Shown: positions 1 through 6,000 of the stretch, one piece after another
How the letters are laid out: each line of letters begins with the position of its first letter
Position numbering within the stretch: the stretch's first letter is position 1
Origin: Flavobacteriaceae bacterium
GTDB lineage: Bacteria > Bacteroidota > Bacteroidia > Flavobacteriales > Flavobacteriaceae
Assembly: GCA_019090365.1 (NCBI GenBank)
Contig: JAHRWC010000098.1
Location: 1-9,747 of the forward strand
DNA length: 9,747 nt
Reading direction: 5' to 3'
Translations under genes and position numbers: made by a program
The notes under the pieces: model-generated
Seen by the model: the letters and a program-made list of their open reading frames with translations, nothing else
Told to the model about the DNA's origin: nothing
The model's database searches: none

Positions 1-15
1 ACAACATTTTAATTG

Positions 16-89
16 CGGTCTGGACGAGACTCGAACTCGCGACCCCCTGCGTGACAGGCAGGTATTCTAACCAACTGAACTACCAGACC
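16..89 (-). tRNA. tRNA-Asp (GTC anticodon)
   Basis: The minus strand folds into a complete cloverleaf. The seven-pair acceptor stem is GGTCTGG (89-83) with CCAGACC (23-17), and the discriminator base G at 16 is the identity base expected for Asp. The anticodon stem CCTGC/GCAGG encloses the loop CTGTCAC, which places anticodon GTC at 55-53. The T-loop TTCGAGT is standard. The bases after the discriminator read CAA, so the CCA end is not encoded and must be added after transcription. Confidence 0.96.
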
Positions 90-107
90 GTTGCATTATT
101 GCGAGGG

Positions 108-138
108 CAAATATACACCTCCTATTTTGTTTCGCAAA
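108..138 (-). promoter_or_regulatory. Bacteroidota-type promoter of tRNA-Asp
   Basis: On the minus strand TTTG (138-135) is followed by 19 bases and then TATATTTG (115-108). This is an exact match to the TAnnTTTG -7 element with a TTTG -33 box at normal spacing. Transcription would start about a dozen bases before the mature tRNA 5' end at 89. It is the best promoter in the window and supports a Bacteroidota host. Confidence 0.85.
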
Positions 139-163
139 CTATTTTTGAAAAAAATTCAACCTC

Positions 164-1093
164 TTATCCAAAATTTTGTCTTTCGATTAGATAAGTCGTT
201 AGTATTGAGTTAAAACTGCCCTGAATATCTACTGGCACATATTTAATTCTGTATTGCCCACAACGTAATTTTAGCTCATTAAAGTAACTTTTCACAGCTG
301 CTTCGTAGTTTTCTTTGATGTTTTCAGCATATAAATTTATATGTTCTCCTGTTTCTACATCTACAAATCGTTTTGGGCGATTCGTAAAATCAAAATTAAT
401 CTCCTTTTCTTGATCATACACATGAAATAAAACCACCTCATGCTTGTTATATTTTAAATGCTGCAAGGCTTCAAACAAACGTTCTGCTTCAGCATCACTC
501 TGAAACATATCTGTAAATAAAAAAACCATCGAACGACGTTTAATCTTATCTGCTATTTCATGTAAATACGTAAAGGTTTTAGTGCCTACATCTTTTCTTT
601 TATCGATGAGTGTATCATTTAGCTTTCCTAATAATTTCTGATGATGACGCTCACTGCCTTTCTCAGCCGAATAATATTCATATTCATTGCTGTAAATACT
701 TAATCCTACCGCATCTCTTTGGCGTTTCAATAGGTTCATGATAGCTGCACAAGCCAAAGCTGAAAAACTGATCTTGTTCAACGAATTAATCGAGAAATCT
801 TTCACATTCGGATAATGCATCGAACTACTATTATCAACTATTAAATGACAACGTAAATTTGTTTCTTCTTCATATCGTTTCGTATAAAGTTTATCTGTCT
901 TTGCAAATAACTTCCAATCAATATGCTTGGTGCTTTCTCCTTGATTATAAATTTTATGCTCTGCAAATTCAGCAGAAAAACCATGAAACGGACTCTTATG
1001 CAAACCAGAAATAAATCCTTCTACTACTTGTTTAGCTAGCAGCTCAAGATTTTTAAATCCTTGTATTTCGTTTATTTCTTTCTGAATATCCAT
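164..1093 (-). CDS. DUF58 domain protein (vWA-like)
   Basis: This encodes 309 residues of the DUF58 family. The family signature lies at about residues 38-78: GFSAEF, then the conserved HIDWKLFAKTDKLY stretch and RYEEETN. A vWA-like half follows, with a metal-ion-dependent adhesion motif D-x-S-x-S (D87, S89, S91) in DNSSSM and a second acidic strand FLFTD (D195). No signal peptide or membrane segment is visible, so the protein is probably cytosolic. In Bacteroidota such proteins usually sit beside a MoxR AAA+ ATPase and Bat proteins, but none is present here. The molecular function of the family is not settled. The reading frame extends to a TTG at 1129, but those 12 extra codons lie inside the thioredoxin terminator hairpin, so the ATG at 1093 is preferred. 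No promoter was seen directly upstream. Confidence 0.9.
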   Translation of the reverse strand: MDIQKEINEIQGFKNLELLAKQVVEGFISGLHKSPFHGFSAEFAEHKIYNQGESTKHIDWKLFAKTDKLYTKRYEEETNLRCHLIVDNSSSMHYPNVKDFSINSLNKISFSALACAAIMNLLKRQRDAVGLSIYSNEYEYYSAEKGSERHHQKLLGKLNDTLIDKRKDVGTKTFTYLHEIADKIKRRSMVFLFTDMFQSDAEAERLFEALQHLKYNKHEVVLFHVYDQEKEINFDFTNRPKRFVDVETGEHINLYAENIKENYEAAVKSYFNELKLRCGQYRIKYVPVDIQGSFNSILTTYLIERQNFG

Positions 1094-1101
1094 CACGCCT
1101 A

Positions 1102-1136
1102 AAATAAAAAAGGCTTGACGAAACGCCAAGCCTTTT
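1102..1136 (-). terminator. Rho-independent terminator after thioredoxin
   Basis: Read on the minus strand, GGCTTGGCG (1132-1124) pairs with CGTCAAGCC (1120-1112) around the loop TTT, giving nine pairs including one G-U. The stem is extended by AAAA/TTTT and followed by a T-rich tract. The G-U pair would be a mismatch in plus-strand RNA, which fits termination of the thioredoxin message. It ends only about 10 bases before the DUF58 start codon. Confidence 0.85.
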
Positions 1137-1157
1137 AACTTAATTTATCATTCTATC

Positions 1158-1475
1158 TTACAAAAGCGCATCAATCGCTTCAGCATATACATTTTTAGGA
1201 GCAACTCCTACTTGACGTCCTACTACTTCTCCATTTTGGAAAACTAAAACAGTTGGGATATTTCTAACACCATACTTCGCAGCAAATTCTTGATTTGCAT
1301 CTACATCTACCTTCCCTACAACGGCTTTACCATCGTAATCATTACTTAGTTCTTCAATCACTGGTCCAACCATTCTACAAGGTCCACACCAAGCTGCCCA
1401 AAAATCAACTACTACTGGTTTATCACTTTTTAATACTGTTTCTTCAAAATTAGCGTCTGTTATTTCTAATGCCAT
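1158..1475 (-). CDS. trxA: thioredoxin
   Basis: This is a 105-residue single-domain thioredoxin, the usual size for the family, which reduces protein disulfides in the cytosol using electrons from thioredoxin reductase. The active site WCGPC is present with redox cysteines C30 and C33. D24 before FWAAW matches the buried acid of the family, and the cis-proline loop (I73-P74-T75) is intact. There is no signal peptide. The ATG at 1475 is the natural start and lies 23 bases after a TACCTTTG -7 element. A strong terminator follows the stop codon, so the gene is probably a monocistronic unit, with DUF58 reached only by read-through or from an unseen promoter. Confidence 0.97.
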   Translation of the reverse strand: MALEITDANFEETVLKSDKPVVVDFWAAWCGPCRMVGPVIEELSNDYDGKAVVGKVDVDANQEFAAKYGVRNIPTVLVFQNGEVVGRQVGVAPKNVYAEAIDALL

Positions 1476-1498
1476 AGTTTTATTTTTTATTTGTTATG

Positions 1499-1506
1499 CA
1501 AAGGTA
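1499..1506 (-). promoter_or_regulatory. -7 element of thioredoxin promoter
   Basis: The minus strand reads TACCTTTG, an exact TAnnTTTG match, ending 23 bases before the thioredoxin ATG. A TTTG upstream lies only 14 bases away, shorter than the usual spacing of about 17-23, so the -33 box is weak or unusual. Confidence 0.65.
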
Positions 1507-1580
1507 GTCAAAAATTAGTCCAAACCTTACAGCGAAAGTATATGTTTAGACAATCTTAGTATTGATTTTTTTTATAATTG

Positions 1581-1708
1581 GGCGGGATGCTCCGTAACTG
1601 TCGTTTCAGAGCACCGGGCTTTCCACTGTATCTTTTTATGAACCAAATTTAAGGAAATTACAAACTGCAGTAATGTCATAAAAAGGATGCCGTTTCAATC
1701 CCTTCCGC
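1581..1708 (+). ncRNA. candidate structured RNA (three-way junction)
   Basis: This noncoding stretch folds on paper into three helices. P1 is GCGGGA (1582-1587) with TTCCGC (1703-1708), six pairs including one G-U. P2 is TGCTC (1588-1592) with GAGCA (1609-1613). P3 starts with GGG (1616-1618) and CCC (1700-1702), then a symmetrical 11x11 internal loop, then ATCTTTTTAT (1630-1639) with ATAAAAAGGAT (1678-1688, one bulged G). A variable AT-rich terminal loop closes it. The G-U pair in P1 favours the plus strand. From general familiarity, similar GGGC-TTTCC-ATC-TTTT...AAAAGGAT-GCCG-ATCCC modules recur between genes in Flavobacteriaceae. The Rfam Flavo-1 motif is one family to compare, but identity is not established here. 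No convincing promoter precedes it, and it lies upstream of the SRPBCC-ArsR operon. Confidence 0.5.
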
Positions 1709-1739
1709 AAAGGTTTACAATTCAATTTATAATTATTAG

Positions 1740-1804
1740 GCAACCTTTTAGTTGCGTATTAAAAATATTTATTATAGTTTAGCAACCTTAAAGTTGCGTA
1801 TTAA
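1740..1804 (+). promoter_or_regulatory. paired palindromic operator sites of the SRPBCC-ArsR operon
   Basis: Two copies of an imperfect palindrome, GCAAC-N6-GTTGC, lie at 1740-1755 and 1782-1797. Each is followed by the same GTATTAA. The copies start exactly 42 bp apart, about four turns of B-DNA, so they face the same side of the helix. Such dyads suit dimeric winged-helix repressors, and the operon just downstream encodes one (2243-2569). The inference is autoregulation by that ArsR-type protein. No binding data can be seen. Confidence 0.6.
1752..1782 (+). promoter_or_regulatory. candidate promoter between the two operators
   Basis: TTG at 1752-1754 is followed by 20 bases and TAGTTTAG at 1775-1782, which matches TAnnTTTG at all but one base. 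The -33 box lies in the right arm of the first palindrome. The -7 element ends on the first base of the second palindrome, so transcription would begin inside that second site. This layout would let a repressor bound at either site block transcription. The -7 match is imperfect, so the call is moderate. Confidence 0.4.
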
Positions 1805-1821
1805 CTTAAATTCAAATTATT

Positions 1822-2253
1822 ATGAATCATATTATAAAAAAAGAAACTGTTCTAAATCATCCTATCGATTCTGTTTGGAATGCGATTACTAAAGCTGAAG
1901 AAATCTCTACTTGGTTTATCAAAGCCGATTTTAAAGCAGAACCTGGATATCAATATACATTCACTTCAGAACCTAACGAAAAAGGTTGTACTACCATTAG
2001 CGGAGAAGTAAAAGAAGCTAGTCCTTATTATTTAGAATATACTTGGATTGTTGCAGACACCAAAATAGAAACAACAGTTTCATGGAAACTTGAAAAAACT
2101 AGTGAAGGCACTAAACTTTTATTAGAACATACTAATATTTCAAATTATGAAGGTGATACTGCTATTGCTATGTTTGAAAGCTTTAATGGTGGCTGGGATA
2201 ATTGCATTAATGGTTTAACTAGCTATTTAAAAGAAGAAGTGAATGCAGGATAA
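1822..2253 (+). CDS. SRPBCC (AHSA1-like) protein
   Basis: This is a 143-residue protein of the START/Bet v 1 fold, closest in pattern to the AHSA1 (Activator of Hsp90 ATPase homologue 1-like) family. Recognisable features are an N-terminal strand with hydrophobic residues followed by HPIDSVWNAIT (13-23), then EISTWF (27-32), the PGYQYTF turn (41-47), and the C-terminal helix around FNGGWDNCINGLTSYL (121-136). The fold makes a hydrophobic cavity for a small ligand, and the ligand is unknown. There is no signal peptide. The ATG at 1822 is the only sensible start, 18 bases after the second operator. Its last 11 bases overlap the next gene, so the two are probably translationally coupled. ArsR-SRPBCC pairs are common in bacteria, usually without a known substrate. 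Confidence 0.88.
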   Translation: MNHIIKKETVLNHPIDSVWNAITKAEEISTWFIKADFKAEPGYQYTFTSEPNEKGCTTISGEVKEASPYYLEYTWIVADTKIETTVSWKLEKTSEGTKLLLEHTNISNYEGDTAIAMFESFNGGWDNCINGLTSYLKEEVNAG

Positions 2254-2569
2254 AATCACAAAACTATTTAAAGCGATTGCAGATCCTACAAGGCGTGAAA
2301 TTTTTCATGCATTGGTTATTGCAACCTCAGCATTATCAATTACTCAAATTTCAAATCAGTTTGAAATTAGCAGACAAGGAGTCACAAAACACATTAAAAC
2401 ATTAGAAGAAGCCGGTTTAGTTTATATTGATTCACAAGGACGCGAACGGTTTTGTAACGCTAATGCTAAACCATTAAAAGAATTGAATGAATGGATTAAA
2501 TTCTACGAACAATTCTGGGATGATAAACTGAAAGGATTAGGTAATTATTTAGACTCCAAGAACACTTAA
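2243..2569 (+). CDS. ArsR-family winged-helix repressor
   Basis: This is a 108-residue DNA-binding regulator. Residues 6-25 carry the ArsR opening (LFKAIADPTRREIFHAL). The helix-turn-helix spans about 31-60, with recognition helix ISRQGVTKHIKTLEEAGLV (42-60), and the beta wing is near 61-74. The C-terminal helix FYEQFWDDKLKGLGNYL fits the subgroup often paired with SRPBCC proteins. The only cysteine is C71, and no CxC or other metal-binding cluster of classical ArsR/SmtB sensors is present, so metal sensing is unlikely. The start at 2243 overlaps the preceding stop by 11 bases, and the next gene starts 6 bases after its stop. It probably binds the twin palindromes at 1740-1797 and represses its own operon. 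Confidence 0.92.
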   Translation: MQDKITKLFKAIADPTRREIFHALVIATSALSITQISNQFEISRQGVTKHIKTLEEAGLVYIDSQGRERFCNANAKPLKELNEWIKFYEQFWDDKLKGLGNYLDSKNT

Positions 2570-2575
2570 ACAAAA

Positions 2576-3001
2576 ATGAAAGACCAACTTGTCAATTATA
2601 CAAAAACCGTAAAAATATCTACCAATGCTCAACAGGCATTTTTAGCTTTAACGGAACAGTTACATCTATGGTGGGGTAAAACGAGTAATTGTGAATTTAA
2701 AACTGATGGGCATTTTACCATTCATTTTGAAAATGAATATTGGTGGGCTTTTAAAATTCTAGAATACATTCCAAATAAAGAATTGGTTTGGAAATGCATC
2801 AGTGGCGAACCAGAATTTAATAAAGAATGGATTGGTAATATTCTACATTGGACCATAGAAGAAGATAATTCAACATCAACGGTTCGATTTGAACAAACAG
2901 GACTCACCAAAGAACTTCATTGTTTTGATGTTTGTTCATCAACCTGGGAAATGTTCATTGGAGAAAACTTAAAACACTTTCTTGAAAAGAAAACTAATTA
3001 A
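2576..3001 (+). CDS. second SRPBCC-domain protein
   Basis: This 141-residue protein has the same START/Bet v 1-like pattern as the first gene of the operon but is clearly diverged from it. Features seen are the opening strand and helix VKISTNAQQAFLALT (12-26), HLWWGKT (30-36), a tryptophan-rich middle (EYWWAFKILEY, 54-64), and a C-terminal helix after STWEMFIGENLKHFL (122-136). Aromatic residues are abundant, which suits a hydrophobic pocket, but no ligand can be named. It starts 6 bases after the regulator stop codon and is the last gene of the operon. Its final 8 bases, including the stop codon, overlap the end of dnaE on the other strand, so no dedicated terminator fits between them. Confidence 0.85.
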   Translation: MKDQLVNYTKTVKISTNAQQAFLALTEQLHLWWGKTSNCEFKTDGHFTIHFENEYWWAFKILEYIPNKELVWKCISGEPEFNKEWIGNILHWTIEEDNSTSTVRFEQTGLTKELHCFDVCSSTWEMFIGENLKHFLEKKTN

Positions 3002-6000
3002 GCTTATAACGTACTTGCTCTTGTTCTAAATCTGCTAACAATTCTTTGGTTATGGCAACTTTCTGTTTACGACTAGGCATGGTAAGTTTTACTTTTTCCT
3101 CCATTTCGTAGACCACAAACTGAATCTGCTTATCACCTTTATGTGTTTTAAACAGTTGCTTTAACGCTCCTATTCGTTCTTCTTTTACATCTTCAATCGG
3201 CATTTGAATAGTTAATTTTCTTGCCTGATTTTCCATTACATCATGCAACATTTGCATGCTATTATATTGTAATCTTGGATCTCCTTTTTTACCTGTTTCT
3301 CTATTGGTCCATCCTTCTTTTACAAATACTCTAACATATACAAAGGAATTAGGAACTAAGAAATGTCTAAACTTTAAATACTCTTCACCAAAAATTCTAA
3401 ATTCATAACTGTCATCAAAATCTTCAACTGTAAATAAAGCCCAACCTTTTCCTTGCTTTGATTCTCGATGTTGCACATCGCCAATAATTCCACCAAAACA
3501 CAATTCGCGATTTACAAATTCTTCCAAATGGTTAAAATCGGATACTTTATTTTTACAAAACCAATTGATTTCAGTTTTAAAATCGTCCAAAGGATGTCCC
3601 GAAATATAAATTCCAACCACATCTTTTTCTTGCTTCAATTTTTTCATAGTACCCCATTCTTCACAAGGTGGAACTTCAGGTTCTGGAATTTGCACTTCAC
3701 TCGCATCACCAAACAAACTAACCTGAGATGAATTTTGAGTTTCCTGATATTTTGATGCATACTTCATCACTTTTTCAATAAACAAAGTTCCATTTTCATC
3801 TGGATGTAAATATTGCGCTCTATGTGCATTAAAACTATCAAATCCACCCGCAATTGCTAATCCTTCAAATGCCTTTTTATTGGCCGCTCTTAAATCAATA
3901 CGTTTTGCTAAATCAAACACAGATTTATATTTACCTTCCTTACGCATTTCTACAATAGTAGCTACAGCATTCCCTCCTACTCCTTTAATGGCACCCATTC
4001 CAAAGCGAATAGCTCCACGATCATTCACGGTAAATTTAAAGAAAGATTCATTTACATCTGGACCCAAAACTTCCATTCCCATGCGCTTACACTCCTCCAT
4101 AAAAAAGCTCACTTGCTTGATATCTTTCATGTTATTAGAAAGAACCGCAGCCATATATTCAGCAGGATAATGTGCTTTTAAATAAGCCGTCTGATATGCA
4201 ATCCAAGCATAACAAGTCGAGTGCGATTTATTAAAGGCATAACTTGCAAATGCTTCCCAATCCTTCCAAATTTTTTCTAGTTTTTCAGCATCGTGTCCAT
4301 TTCCTTCAGCCTGCTCAATAAACTTAGGTTTCATTTTATCCAGTACGGCAATCTGCTTTTTACCCATGGCTTTACGCAAGACATCGGCTTCACCTTTGGT
4401 GAAATCAGCTAGCTTTTGTGACAGCAACATCACTTGCTCTTGATAGACTGTAATTCCGTAGGTTTCTTTTAAGTATTCTTCCATTGCCGGTAAGTCATAC
4501 TCAATCTCTTCATCACCATGTTTACGTCGAACAAAGCTCGGAATATATTCCATTGGCCCTGGACGATACAATGCATTCATGGCAATTAAATCATCAAAAA
4601 CTGAAGGTTTTAAATCTTTTAAATGTTTCTGCATTCCAGCAGATTCATATTGAAAAATCCCAACGGTTTCTCCTTTCTGAAATAATTCAAATGTTTTTTC
4701 ATCATCTAGTGGAAAAGTATCTGGATCAAGAATTACATTGTGTTTATGCTTGACTAATTTTACGGTATCTTTTATAAGGGTTAGGGTTTTTAATCCTAAG
4801 AAATCCATTTTTAATAAGCCTGCACTTTCCACTACCGAGTTATCAAACTGAGTAACATACAAGTCACTATCCTTTGCTAATGCAACAGGTACAAAATTAG
4901 TAATATCGGAAGGTGTAATTATCACACCACAAGCATGAATACCAGTATTACGAACAGAACCTTCAAGAATCTTAGCTTGATTCACCGTCTGTGATTCAAG
5001 ATTTGTTCCTTCTGCAATCGTTAATAGTTCATGAACTTTTGGAAGCTCATCACTCCTAAATTTTCCTCTTAATTCCGAATCACTTAAACCAAATATTTTA
5101 TTCAGTTTGGTCATATTCGGTATTAACTTCGAAATACGATCTGCATCATTCAATGGTAAATCCAGAACTCGAGCAGTATCTCTAATCGAAGATTTTGCAG
5201 CCATGGTACCATAAGTAATAATTTGAGCCACTTGATTAGAACCATACTTTTCGATTACATAATCCATCACTCTTCCACGACCTTCATCGTCGAAATCAAT
5301 ATCAATATCGGGCATACTTATACGATCCGGATTTAGAAAACGCTCAAAAAGCAGATCGTACTTTAAAGGATCAATATTCGTAATCCAAAGGCAATAAGCA
5401 ACCACAGATCCTGCTGCAGAACCACGACCTGGCCCAACTGAAACATCCATATTACGCGCTTCACGAATAAAATCTTCAGTAATCAAAAAATACCCTGGAT
5501 ACCCTGTGTTTTCAATAACACTTAATTCGAAATCAAGTCGCTCTGTTATTTCTTCAGTAAGTTCTTCATATCTTTTTTTGGCCCCTATATATGTTAAATG
5601 TCTTAAGTAATCATTTTCTCCTCTTTTACCTCCATCAATTTCATCTTCAGGATTTAAAAACTCTGAAGGAATATCAAATTTCGGAAGTAATACATCACGT
5701 GCTAAAGTGAAGGATTCAATTTTTTCGGTTATTTCAGAAATAGATGCAATTGCTTCAGGAAGATCCTTAAACAGCAATTTCATTTCATCTTGCGATTTAA
5801 AATAATACTCCTCATTTGGTAATCCATAACGATACCCTCTTCCTCTTCCTATAGGAGTCGCTTGTTTTTCACCATCTTTTACACATAATAAAATATCGTG
5901 TGCATTGGCATCTTCTTTATTAATATAATAGGTGTTATTACAAGCAACTAATTTAACTCCATGCTTTTTTGCCATCGGAATTAACACCGCATTCACCCTA

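Noticed and set aside
1094..1129. N-terminal extension of DUF58 from a TTG codon
   Set aside because: It is encoded by the thioredoxin terminator hairpin and T tract; the ATG at 1093 gives a normal family N-terminus.
1740..1804. Considered as a CRISPR-like or tandem repeat array
   Set aside because: There are only two copies, each a dyad in a promoter region before a regulator gene, with no cas genes, so operators fit better.
2722..2910. 62-codon minus-strand frame inside the second SRPBCC gene
   Set aside because: It is antisense to a gene with clear domain signature and operon spacing.
3468..4753. Plus-strand open frames within dnaE (87, 96 and 89 codons)
   Set aside because: They are antisense to a strongly conserved polymerase gene and show no recognisable domain.
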